From Candidatus Woesearchaeota archaeon (lineage in GTDB: Archaea; Nanobdellota; Nanobdellia; Woesearchaeales; GW2011-AR4): a stretch of DNA of 16,641 bases. Under the pieces are notes generated by a model. The model made no database searches and was not told the DNA's origin. It saw only the letters and a program-made list of their open reading frames with translations. The stretch lies in NCBI GenBank assembly GCA_016185875.1, contig JACPMS010000005.1, forward strand, positions 1 to 16,641. Reading direction: 5' to 3'. A program made the position numbers and the translations under genes. Of the stretch, positions 5,693 to 12,882 are shown piece after piece. How positions within the stretch are numbered: the first letter of the stretch is position 1; every line of letters starts with the position of its first letter.

Positions 5693-6574
5693 ATGGACTT
5701 TAAAATCTGCAAAAATATTGAAGAGTGCGAAGCGCTTTGGAAATCCTTCAGCAAAGATGAAAGGCTGTTTGACGTTTGGGATTACAGGATTTGCTTTTTT
5801 GATATGGATGGGCAGGAACTGCACTTTGTTGTTGGTTATGACAATGGCAAAGTTGAAGGGTTTATTCCATTGGTTTTTGTCAAGAGCAAAAGTCAATACA
5901 TTTACCTAGGCGGCTGGTTTACAGCAGAGAAAAATTCATTTTATATGAAGGATAAAGCCAGGCTTGCACGGCTCCTGGAGCAGTGCCCGAATAATACCGT
6001 GCTGGAAGGCTTAGACCCTGCAGAAAGAAGGCATTATGATTTTCAGGATGATGAATATACGCATTATCTTGATTTATCCAAGTATAACCACAGCTTTGAA
6101 AGCTATTTAAGCTCGCTGGATAAAAAAAGACAGAAAAATTTGAGATGGGAGCTCAAAAATCTTCCGGAATATGGAATTTACTCCAACAGGATTGAGGATT
6201 TCAAAAGGCTTGAGGAGCTGAACATCAAGAGATATGAAGAGGATTCAAAATTCCATGATAAGGCAGTTTCCAGAGGCATGCTCAAATTTATCAAGCTGGC
6301 CCGCAAAAATGGGATTTTGGACATGATAAGCGTGGAAATCAATAACAAAGTGGAGGCAGTGGACATATGCGTTATTTTTAAAGGAAGATATTATGCCTTG
6401 ATGGGCGCATCTAATTACCAGAAAATCCCGAATCTCGGAAAGCTCATGACAACCCTGGACATCAAAAGTGCAATAGCCAAAAAGGCAAGGTTCATAGAGT
6501 TTGGCGCCACAGCAGACCACTGGAAAAATATGTGGGGATTTGACAAGGACATGCTGTTAAAGTTTGTAAAGTGA
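5693..6574 (+). CDS. FemAB/BioF2-like GNAT acyltransferase 1
   Basis: A 293-residue soluble protein that looks like a two-lobed GNAT-fold acyltransferase of the FemAB/Acetyltransf_6 type. Supporting text: the basic helix SSLDKKRQKNLRWELKNL at about 140-157, equivalent to the R-x-x-x-R-x-x-R helix of that family; a middle lobe with SVEINNKVEAVDICVIFKGRYYALMGASN; and the ending KLMTTLDIKSAIAKKARFIEFGATADHWKNMWGF, where such proteins have a long helix followed by a D/E-F-x-x-G strand and a final W-G. Members transfer amino acids from aminoacyl-tRNA or acyl groups from CoA to amines. The substrate here is not known. It overlaps the next gene by four bases, and both lie between speD and the carboxyspermidine genes, which hints at an amine substrate such as a polyamine (inference). 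Confidence 0.78.
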   Translation: MDFKICKNIEECEALWKSFSKDERLFDVWDYRICFFDMDGQELHFVVGYDNGKVEGFIPLVFVKSKSQYIYLGGWFTAEKNSFYMKDKARLARLLEQCPNNTVLEGLDPAERRHYDFQDDEYTHYLDLSKYNHSFESYLSSLDKKRQKNLRWELKNLPEYGIYSNRIEDFKRLEELNIKRYEEDSKFHDKAVSRGMLKFIKLARKNGILDMISVEINNKVEAVDICVIFKGRYYALMGASNYQKIPNLGKLMTTLDIKSAIAKKARFIEFGATADHWKNMWGFDKDMLLKFVK

Positions 6575-7482
6575 ATATCCCTATGAAAATTTATGAGGAC
6601 ATTCTGAAATCAAGGCAGAGGATTGTCAGTTCAATCAATGCCCATGGATTTTCCCCGGATCACAATTACTATAACTACCTGTACACGCAGAATGCCGACA
6701 AAAAATGCATTTTCTTGGATTTTGGCAAAGCAAGGGGCATACTTGCATTTTTCAGTAAAGAGAAGGGAATCTGGCGCGTGATAAACGGAGTTTTTGCCCC
6801 CCAGAATGAAAGGCTTGGCATCTTCATGGAGTTCCTTGACTGGGCATTCGAGGAAAATAAATCAGCAAAAGTTTTCGCTGAATTTGCAGAGGATTTCAAG
6901 TCAGAGCTCTTTAAAAAACTGAAGGCTTCCTATAAGATGAATGCAAGCTACTCGCTGTACTGGCCGGTTTACAATTTAGACAATCTTGATGAAAAGTTAA
7001 GCGGAAAGGAGTGGAAAAAGCTCCGCAATATAAGGAACAGGTTCGTCAACAGCTACAGGATTGAGGTAAAAAACCCTAAAAAAGTGGATAAAAAGGCTCT
7101 GATAAAAGTTCTTTTATCATGGACAAAGAAAAGATACCCCAGGGACAGGGCAAACTTCAGTTATTATTCAAACATAATACAGAACAAATTTGAGGGACTG
7201 GATGCATTGAGGGCAATTTCTTTGGATGGGGAAGTATGCTCCTTTTCCGGTGGCTGGATGGTGCCGAACAGCAGTGATTTCTATTACGCGATTGGAATTT
7301 TCAATTACAGGCACAAATATCTTGGCGATTTCATCAATTTGGATGATTTGCTGCACTTGAAGAAGCTTGGCTTTAAACAGATTGAACTTGGGGGTTCTGA
7401 CCAGGCAACGATTTTATTCAAAAAGAAATTCAACCCGATAAAAATCTACAAAACAACCTTCTTTTCAATTTGCCCAAAATAA
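6571..7482 (+). CDS. FemAB/GNAT-like acyltransferase 2
   Basis: A 303-residue protein with the same overall plan as the preceding gene but low direct similarity. Notable are the basic helix KEWKKLRNIRNRFVNSYRIEV at about 150-170, the strand pair AISLDGEVCSFSGGWMVPNS (about 212-231), the helix YAIGIFNYRHKYLGDFINLDDLLHLKKLG and the final FKQIELGGSD followed by FKKKFNP. This matches the C-terminal lobe of DUF2156/FemAB-type acyltransferases, including the E-L-G-G strand and the closing K-x-x-F. It starts at GTG 6571 overlapping the previous TGA (GTGA), or at ATG 6583; either way the two genes are translationally coupled and probably act as a pair. Substrate unknown; polyamine modification is a guess from context. 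Confidence 0.75.
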   Translation: MNIPMKIYEDILKSRQRIVSSINAHGFSPDHNYYNYLYTQNADKKCIFLDFGKARGILAFFSKEKGIWRVINGVFAPQNERLGIFMEFLDWAFEENKSAKVFAEFAEDFKSELFKKLKASYKMNASYSLYWPVYNLDNLDEKLSGKEWKKLRNIRNRFVNSYRIEVKNPKKVDKKALIKVLLSWTKKRYPRDRANFSYYSNIIQNKFEGLDALRAISLDGEVCSFSGGWMVPNSSDFYYAIGIFNYRHKYLGDFINLDDLLHLKKLGFKQIELGGSDQATILFKKKFNPIKIYKTTFFSICPK

Positions 7483-7483
7483 T

Positions 7484-7502
7484 TTTTTGCTTTGAGTTTT
7501 TA
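7484..7502 (+). terminator. T-rich tract after acyltransferase 2
   Basis: Two T-runs (TTTTTT and TTTTT) follow the stop codon within 20 bases, in line with archaeal T-tract termination and with a separate promoter for the next gene. Confidence 0.35.
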
Positions 7503-7514
7503 ATAGAAAGAAAA

Positions 7515-7522
7515 ATTTAAAA
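7515..7522 (+). promoter_or_regulatory. Promoter of the carboxyspermidine genes
   Basis: ATTTAAAA is centred about 38 bp before the ATG at 7556, giving a leader of about 12 nt with no ribosome binding site. Confidence 0.45.
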
Positions 7523-7555
7523 AGAAATTGCCTTTCAATTTTAATATAAGATTGC

Positions 7556-8773
7556 ATGGAAAAAATGGGAAGTGTTTTAATCATAGGTGCGGGCGGTGTA
7601 GGCAATGTAGTAGCGCAAAAATGCGCCCGGATTCCAGATGTTTTCTCTAAAATCGTGCTCGCCAGCAGGAACATTGAAAAGTGCAGGAAGATACAGCAGG
7701 ACGTGCAGGAAAAAACAGGAAGGGTTATTGGCGTTGCCCAGGTGGATGCTGATGAAGTGGCGCAAACAGCAGCGCTGATTGAAAAGATCAAACCGGATGT
7801 TGTCATCAATGTGGCATTGCCGTACCAGGATTTGTCAATAATGGACGCGTGCCTGGAAACAGGAACTCATTATGTTGATACAGCCAATTACGAGCCCATG
7901 GATGTCCCAAAGTTCGAGTACAAATGGCAGTGGGCGTATCATGGCAGGTTTAAGGACAGGGGCATTATGGCGTTGCTGGGCTGCGGATTTGATCCAGGCG
8001 TATCAAATGTTTTTTGCGCCTACGCCCAAAAAAAGCTCTATGACCAAATAGACACCATTGACATTCTCGACTGCAATGCCGGCTCACATGGGCATCCTTT
8101 TGCAACTAACTTTAATCCCGAGATTAATATAAGGGAGATAACCCAAAATGGCAGGTACTGGGAAAAAGGAAAATGGATAGAAACAAAGCCATTGGAGTTA
8201 AGCATTGATTTCAGCTACCCTGAAGTTGGCGCAAAGAAAAGCTATCTGCTTTTCCACGAGGAGCTTGAGTCATTGGTTAGCAATATCAAAGGCCTCGAAA
8301 GAATAAGATTTTGGATGACTTTCTCTGAAAATTACCTCACCCACCTCAAAGTTTTGCAGAATATCGGCATGACGAGGATAGATGAAGTGGACTTTGAAGG
8401 CAGGAAAATTGTTCCTCTGAAATTTCTCAAGGCATTGCTTCCAGACCCGGGCTCTTTGGGTGAAAATTACACAGGAAAAACCGTGATAGGATGCGTATTT
8501 GACGGCGTAAAGAACGGCAAGCGAAAAAAGATTTACATCTACAATGTATGCGACCACGCAGAATGCTATAAGGAAGTCAAATCCCAGGCTGTTTCCTACA
8601 CAGCAGGCGTTCCGCCTGTTATCGGCGCAATGCTGATGATCAAGGGCATTTGGAAGGGGCAAGGGGTGTTCAATGTTGAGCAGCTTGACCCTGAGCCTTT
8701 TATGGAGATGCTTAACAAGCACGGTTTACCATGGAAGCAAACAGATTTCCAGAGTTCGATATTGGAGAAGTAA
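7556..8773 (+). CDS. Carboxy(nor)spermidine dehydrogenase (synthase)
   Basis: This 405-residue enzyme belongs to the saccharopine dehydrogenase-like family. It reductively condenses L-aspartate semialdehyde with putrescine (or diaminopropane) to give carboxyspermidine (or carboxynorspermidine), using NAD(P)H. The Rossmann motif GAGGVG is at residues 11-16 directly after a beta strand. Further marks are LASRNIEKC, KPDVVINVALPYQDLSIMDACLETGTHYVDTANYE, and GCGFDPGVSNVFCAYA, which is the signature of the carboxynorspermidine synthase branch and not of true saccharopine dehydrogenase. Length is normal. The next gene, the matching decarboxylase, starts 43 bases inside the end of this one, so the two are translationally coupled and their products act consecutively. 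ATG 7565 is an alternative start. Confidence 0.93.
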   Translation: MEKMGSVLIIGAGGVGNVVAQKCARIPDVFSKIVLASRNIEKCRKIQQDVQEKTGRVIGVAQVDADEVAQTAALIEKIKPDVVINVALPYQDLSIMDACLETGTHYVDTANYEPMDVPKFEYKWQWAYHGRFKDRGIMALLGCGFDPGVSNVFCAYAQKKLYDQIDTIDILDCNAGSHGHPFATNFNPEINIREITQNGRYWEKGKWIETKPLELSIDFSYPEVGAKKSYLLFHEELESLVSNIKGLERIRFWMTFSENYLTHLKVLQNIGMTRIDEVDFEGRKIVPLKFLKALLPDPGSLGENYTGKTVIGCVFDGVKNGKRKKIYIYNVCDHAECYKEVKSQAVSYTAGVPPVIGAMLMIKGIWKGQGVFNVEQLDPEPFMEMLNKHGLPWKQTDFQSSILEK

Positions 8774-9906
8774 AAACACCGTCTTTTGTAATAGATGAAG
8801 GTTTGTTAGAGGAAAATCTTAAGGTTCTTTGGAATGTCAAACAGCTTTCCGGAGCAAAGATATTGCTTGCATTAAAAGCATATTCTGCATTCAGCACATT
8901 TCCCCTGATTAGAAGATATCTGGACGGGGTATGCGCCAGCTCTCTGCACGAGGCAAGGCTGGGGCATGAAGAATTCGGAAAAGAAGTGGTGGTTGCAGCA
9001 CCTGCGTACACAGAACACGACATTAAAGAATTGCTCAAGTATTCAACTTCCATAATATTCAACTCATTTAATCAATTTAAAAAATACAAAAAAACAGTTC
9101 TTGGGCACGGGATTGAGTGCGGCATAAGGATAAATCCGGAATATTCAGAAGCGCCAGTTCCTTTGTACAATCCATGCGCGCCAAACTCACGATTGGGGGT
9201 AACCATAAAAAATTTTGAGGAAGACTCTCTTGAAGGAATAAGCGGGCTTCATTTCCATGCATTATGCGAAAAAGGTGCAGATGCGCTGGAGCGTGTTTTG
9301 AAAGCTGCAGAGGAAAAATTTGGCAAGTACTTCAGCAGAATGAAATGGATTAACTTTGGCGGCGGGCACCATATAACAAAAGAAGGGTATGACATAAAAC
9401 TATTGTGCCGTCTCATCAAATCTTTTAAAAATAAGTATGGAGTTAATGTTTACCTTGAGCCAGGCGAAGCAGTTGCGCTGGATGCGGGCTTTTTGGTTGC
9501 ATCGGTTGTTGACATCGTTCACAACGGAATGGATATAGCAATCCTGGACACTTCTGCAGAAACCCACATGCCGGATGTTTTGAGCATGCCATATACACCA
9601 GAGATTATAGGAGCTAAGATTGCTTCCAATCGCACTAAAGAGGATAAAAAAAAATTTCCATATGTATACAGACTTGGAGGCCTTACCTGCCTTGCCGGCG
9701 ACGTAATAGGGGATTACGCGTTTCCCGAAAAGCTTAGGATCGGCTCTAAGATAGTATTTACCGACATGGCAATTTACAGCATGGTCAAGGCAACAACCTT
9801 TAACGGAGTCAATCTTCCGTCAATTGCACTCTACAGGCCAAAAATCGGTAAGATAAAAATTGTAAGGAAATTTGGCTATGAAGATTTTAAAAATAGATTA
9901 TCCTGA
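8731..9906 (+). CDS. nspC: Carboxy(nor)spermidine decarboxylase
   Basis: NspC is a PLP-dependent, alanine-racemase-fold decarboxylase that turns carboxy(nor)spermidine into (nor)spermidine. The 391-residue protein has the PLP lysine K49 in LLALKAYS, the phosphate-binding GGGHH at 210-214, GLHFHALCE at 172-180, EPGEAV at 243-248, and the catalytic-cysteine region TCLAGDVIGDYAF near residues 333-345, all typical of NspC over other fold-III decarboxylases. It overlaps the dehydrogenase gene by 43 bases in another frame; no later in-frame ATG would retain the N-terminal strand, so the overlap is real. The agmatinase gene follows after 38 bp with its own TATA box. Confidence 0.95.
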   Translation: MEANRFPEFDIGEVKTPSFVIDEGLLEENLKVLWNVKQLSGAKILLALKAYSAFSTFPLIRRYLDGVCASSLHEARLGHEEFGKEVVVAAPAYTEHDIKELLKYSTSIIFNSFNQFKKYKKTVLGHGIECGIRINPEYSEAPVPLYNPCAPNSRLGVTIKNFEEDSLEGISGLHFHALCEKGADALERVLKAAEEKFGKYFSRMKWINFGGGHHITKEGYDIKLLCRLIKSFKNKYGVNVYLEPGEAVALDAGFLVASVVDIVHNGMDIAILDTSAETHMPDVLSMPYTPEIIGAKIASNRTKEDKKKFPYVYRLGGLTCLAGDVIGDYAFPEKLRIGSKIVFTDMAIYSMVKATTFNGVNLPSIALYRPKIGKIKIVRKFGYEDFKNRLS

Positions 9907-9914
9907 TAATAAAC

Positions 9915-9949
9915 TATTTAAAAGCATCAAAAATACCATAATTTATGGT
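9915..9949 (+). promoter_or_regulatory. Agmatinase promoter with a palindrome over the start codon
   Basis: TATTTAAA at 9915-9922 is centred about 26 bp before the ATG at 9945, so the mRNA should be leaderless. The predicted start lies in a perfect inverted repeat, ACCATAA-T-TTATGGT (9935-9949), that contains the start codon. A repressor bound there would block initiation; this is inference. Confidence 0.55.
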
Positions 9950-10820
9950 TGAGAAACTATTATCGAGAAATATCCAAAAAGCCGACGTTCTGCTGCTCGG
10001 CATTGAGTACGATAAAACTTCTTCATTTGGCAAAGGCGCTGGAAAAGGCCCTGAGGCGATTTTAAGGTGCTTTGACACGCAGCTGGAGCTTTATGAAAGA
10101 TTCACAAAATGGAGCCCGGCAAGACACCTGCAAATTTCAAGCGCCATCCTGTCCGATATAAAAAACAAAACACCGGAATTAATGGTAAAGGAAGTGAGCT
10201 CTGAAATCATGAAAAAGATAGAAGAGCGCAAGTTTGTAATTGCCTTGGGAGGGGAGCACTCAATAAGCATAGGGATTTTTGACGCATGGTCAAAAACAAG
10301 CGTGGCAAATCAAATAACTATAATGCAGATTGATGCCCATATGGACCTGAGGGAAGATGATTCAGATTACAGCTTAAATCCAAGCAAATTTGCGCATTCC
10401 TGTGTCATGAAGCGAGCTTTGGACATGGGCTTTAAGGTTGTGCAGGTAGGGATAAGGGCGTATGCTGATTTCGAACTCGAGACAGCCAAGGAAAATAATT
10501 TGAGTATATTCGAATGGCCATGCGACGAGAACAAGGAGATGATTGACAAGATTGTCAATGCAATAAAGACGCAAAGCGTTTACATAACATTGGATACTGA
10601 TGGAATCGACCCTGCGCACATGCCTGCAACAGGAACCCCGGTTCAAGGCGGCTTAAGCTGGAATTTTATCTTTGGCCTCTTAAATGAAGTTTTTATCAGA
10701 AAAAATGTTGTTGGCGCAGACATTGTTGAGGTTGCGCCGAGGGAAAACGACCAATTGACGGAATTTGGAGCGGCACAGCTCTGCTACTATATGATTGCTC
10801 TAAAATTTAAGAATAAATAA
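9945..10820 (+). CDS. speB: Agmatinase (ureohydrolase family)
   Basis: Agmatinase hydrolyses agmatine to putrescine and urea with a binuclear Mn centre. The 291-residue protein has every ligand in place: H105 in GGEHS, D130-A-H132-M-D134, and D217-T-D219 in TLDTDGIDPAHMP, plus H151 in the substrate loop and the closing VEVAPREND. The substrate loop around 135-156 (REDDSDYSLNPSKFAHSCVMKR) resembles agmatinases, where the text is D-x-Y-x-x-x-x-x-S-H-x-x-x-x-R, and not arginases. The neighbouring carboxyspermidine enzymes, which use putrescine, support this substrate. Guanidinobutyrase is a less likely alternative. The gene has its own leaderless promoter, and converges with metK across 28 bp. 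Confidence 0.93.
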   Translation: MVEKLLSRNIQKADVLLLGIEYDKTSSFGKGAGKGPEAILRCFDTQLELYERFTKWSPARHLQISSAILSDIKNKTPELMVKEVSSEIMKKIEERKFVIALGGEHSISIGIFDAWSKTSVANQITIMQIDAHMDLREDDSDYSLNPSKFAHSCVMKRALDMGFKVVQVGIRAYADFELETAKENNLSIFEWPCDENKEMIDKIVNAIKTQSVYITLDTDGIDPAHMPATGTPVQGGLSWNFIFGLLNEVFIRKNVVGADIVEVAPRENDQLTEFGAAQLCYYMIALKFKNK

Positions 10821-10848
10821 ATAATAAATAGTATTTTCTTTTTTATCC

Positions 10849-12027
10849 TTAGTAAATCACTTTGGCTTCTGCCTTCAGCGGCTTTAACAAGCCAGCGTCC
10901 TGCCTTAAGATTTCTGCCAAATCTGTTTTCTCCCATGTGAAATCATGCTCTTCTCTTCCAAAATGCCCGTATGCTGCCGTTTTCCTGTAGATAGGCCTGC
11001 GCAAGTCCAGATGCTCGATTATCCATTTCGGGGTTAGCTTGAAGTGCTTCTTGACCAATTCGACAATCTTTGCCTCCGGAATCTTATTGGTGCCAAATGT
11101 CTCAACATTTATTGATGTTGGCTGAGGCACTCCAATGGCATATGACAGCTGCACTTCGCACTTGTCAGCCAAGCCTGCTGCAACTATGTTTTTTGCAACG
11201 TACCTTGCAGCATAAGCGCCGCTCCTGTCGACTTTTGACGGGTCTTTTCCAGAAAATGCTCCTCCGCCATGCCTTCCAACTCCGCCATAAGTGTCAGCGA
11301 TTATTTTTCTTCCTGTAACTCCAGAATCGCCTTCTGGGCCTCCAATCACAAACTTACCGGTTGCATTAATGTAAATCTTTGTGTCTTCATCAAGCCACTT
11401 GCCGCACACATATTCTATGACATTCTTCTTTATTTCCTCTCTTAAATCATCCTCGCTTATCTTCTCCAAATGCTGCTGCGCAATAACAACAGCGCTTAAT
11501 CTTTTTGGAACATTGTCATGGTATTCAACGCTTACCTGGCTTTTGCCGTCAGGCCCGAGGTCTGAAATTATCCCCTTTTTCCTTACCTCTGCAAGCCTCA
11601 TGGTTAGCTTGTGAGCAAGGGTTATTGGCAAAGGCATCAATTCAGGAGTTTCATTGCATGCAAATCCATACATCATTCCCTGGTCGCCAGCGCCTTCCTT
11701 GTCAACGCCTTGTGCAATGTCAGGGCTCTGCCCATGCACGCTTACCAAAACGCCAGCATCTTCGCAATCAATGCCGTACTGCGGATTTGTGTAGCCTATC
11801 TCTCTTAAAGTCCTTCTCACAATGCCCTGTATGTCTGCATAGCCATGCGTTGTTATTTCCCCTGCAACAACAACTAAGCCAGTTGTAGTCAGGCACTCAA
11901 CTGCAACCATCGAATAAGAGTCCTGCGCATACAGCGAGTCAAGAATTGAATCGCTTATCTGGTCGCATATTTTGTCAGGGTGACCTTCTGTAACGCTCTC
12001 GCTTGTGACATATGTTATATTTCCCAT
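10849..12027 (-). CDS. metK: S-adenosylmethionine synthetase, bacterial type
   Basis: MetK makes SAM from methionine and ATP. The 392-residue protein carries the canonical bacterial/eukaryotic motifs GHPDK at 15-19, GAGDQGMMYG at 112-121 and GGGAFSGKD at 254-262, and the ending HFGREEHDFTWEKTD. This is not the divergent archaeal-type synthetase found in most Euryarchaeota and Crenarchaeota, so the gene was probably acquired from bacteria at some point, a pattern seen in several small-genome archaea. Length is normal and no key residue is missing. The ATG at 12027 has a strong ribosome binding site (GAGGTGGT) and a TATA box about 60 bp upstream. It is convergent with agmatinase and divergent from an HTH-CBS regulator. 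Confidence 0.97.
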   Translation of the reverse strand: MGNITYVTSESVTEGHPDKICDQISDSILDSLYAQDSYSMVAVECLTTTGLVVVAGEITTHGYADIQGIVRRTLREIGYTNPQYGIDCEDAGVLVSVHGQSPDIAQGVDKEGAGDQGMMYGFACNETPELMPLPITLAHKLTMRLAEVRKKGIISDLGPDGKSQVSVEYHDNVPKRLSAVVIAQQHLEKISEDDLREEIKKNVIEYVCGKWLDEDTKIYINATGKFVIGGPEGDSGVTGRKIIADTYGGVGRHGGGAFSGKDPSKVDRSGAYAARYVAKNIVAAGLADKCEVQLSYAIGVPQPTSINVETFGTNKIPEAKIVELVKKHFKLTPKWIIEHLDLRRPIYRKTAAYGHFGREEHDFTWEKTDLAEILRQDAGLLKPLKAEAKVIY

Positions 12028-12082
12028 TTTACCACCTCAGCTTTGATGAATAACCCATTATTTGCATTACTTGTCGGGAGTT

Positions 12083-12121
12083 TTTAAATAACTTTGTGAA
12101 AGAAATATTCCAAAAGGAATA
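12083..12121 (-). promoter_or_regulatory. metK: metK promoter with upstream palindrome
   Basis: On the minus strand TATTTAAA (12083-12090) gives a leader of about 35 nt carrying the GAGGTGGT ribosome binding site at 12031-12038. Just upstream, TATTCC (12106-12111) and GGAATA (12116-12121) form a 6-bp inverted repeat with a four-base AAAA spacer, close to the BRE position and well placed for a regulator. Confidence 0.5.
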
Positions 12122-12179
12122 ATTTTAAATATAGATTAATAATACAATTTGGATATATAAGCAAATATTTAAACTTTTC

Positions 12180-12275
12180 AATTCGTGCTTCGCACAAATT
12201 TTAGTGCTCGCTGGCACCCTACCCAGCTCGCCTATGCATTGTTATAATGTATGCGAGGCGGTTAATGCCGCCGAG
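12180..12275 (+). ncRNA. Candidate structured RNA or repeat in the metK / HTH-CBS spacer
   Basis: Within a 309-bp spacer of very AT-rich DNA, 96 bases are GC-rich and fold as a row of hairpins. 1: AATT-c-GTGC (12180-12188) with GCAC-a-AATT (12192-12200), loop TTC. 2: GCTGG/CCAGC (12210-12214, 12223-12227). 3: CGCCTATGCATT (12229-12240) with AATGTAT plus AGGCG (12246-12252, 12256-12260), loop GTTAT, three-base bulge GCG. 4: GGCGG/CCGCC (12257-12261, 12268-12272), which competes with hairpin 3. A TATA-like ATATTTAAAC at about 12165-12174 could start a transcript near 12197. It is not a tRNA. It could also be a dispersed DNA repeat or an attenuator-like leader. Confidence 0.4.
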
Positions 12276-12293
12276 AGTAAAATTCGCGAAGCG

Positions 12294-12301
12294 TATTTAA
12301 T
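12294..12301 (+). promoter_or_regulatory. Promoter of the HTH-CBS gene
   Basis: TATTTAAT is centred about 39 bp before the ATG at 12337, giving a leader of about 12 nt and no ribosome binding site. The palindrome TTCGCGAA (12283-12290) abuts the box upstream and may be an operator. Confidence 0.45.
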
Positions 12302-12336
12302 GTTTTTATCATTATTCAAAGAAAATACACAATAAA

Positions 12337-12882
12337 ATGACCTATGAACTGGAAGAAGTCAAAAAAATCAGGAAGAAGCTTGGAATGACCCAGACAGAGC
12401 TGGCCAATCGCGCAGGAGTCTCCCAATCCCTTATTGCCAAGATTGAAAGCGGAAGGATTGACCCTACATACACAAAAACAAGGAAGATATTTGCTGCTTT
12501 GAGCGAGCTGGAGAAAAAGGAAGAGATAAAGGCAGAGCAGCTTATGACCGGCAGGATATTAAGCATATCGCCAAGCGCCTCAATCAAGGAAGCAATAGCC
12601 AGAATGAAAAAATTCCAGATTTCACAGTTGCCTGTCATAGAAAACCACAAGTCAATTGGCCTTGTATCGGAATCAACAATACTTGATGCCTTGCTCAACT
12701 CAAAAGGCAGGCAAGTCAAAGATGTTATGCAGGAATCCCCGCCAATAGTGTCAAAAACAACTTCAATCCAGGTCATTTCAAACCTGCTCAAGCACTATCC
12801 AATGGTCTTGGTTTCAGAAGAAGGCAGCTTGGTCGGATTGGTCACAAAGTCTGATTTGCTGGGGAAGCTGTATAAGGGGTAG
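12337..12882 (+). CDS. XRE-type HTH regulator with two CBS domains
   Basis: The 181-residue protein joins a Cro/XRE helix-turn-helix (about 5-60: VKKIRKKLGMTQTELANRAGVSQSLIAKIESGRIDP) to a CBS pair (about 65-120 and 124-180). The CBS domains have SPSASIKEAIARMKKFQISQLPVI, then IGLVSES, and later VSEEGSLVGLVTKSDLLGKL. CBS pairs bind adenosyl ligands (AMP, ATP, SAM, methylthioadenosine), so this is a probable ligand-sensing DNA-binding protein, and the family is widespread in archaea. It is transcribed away from metK, with the two promoters facing across one spacer, which makes metK or its own gene natural targets (inference). Its 3' end overlaps the convergent metallopeptidase gene by 41 bp. 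Confidence 0.93.
   Translation: MTYELEEVKKIRKKLGMTQTELANRAGVSQSLIAKIESGRIDPTYTKTRKIFAALSELEKKEEIKAEQLMTGRILSISPSASIKEAIARMKKFQISQLPVIENHKSIGLVSESTILDALLNSKGRQVKDVMQESPPIVSKTTSIQVISNLLKHYPMVLVSEEGSLVGLVTKSDLLGKLYKG

Noticed and set aside
8270..8722. 150-codon open frame antisense to the carboxyspermidine dehydrogenase gene
   Set aside because: It overlaps a certain enzyme gene completely, has no promoter or ribosome binding site, and its composition is that of a reverse-complement shadow.
10374..10646. Antisense frames inside the agmatinase gene
   Set aside because: Agmatinase has all its metal ligands in frame; the antisense frames have no independent support.
12180..12275. Possible tRNA gene
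   Set aside because: No T-arm consensus (GGTTCGAATCC-like), no CCA-side acceptor pairing and wrong hairpin order.
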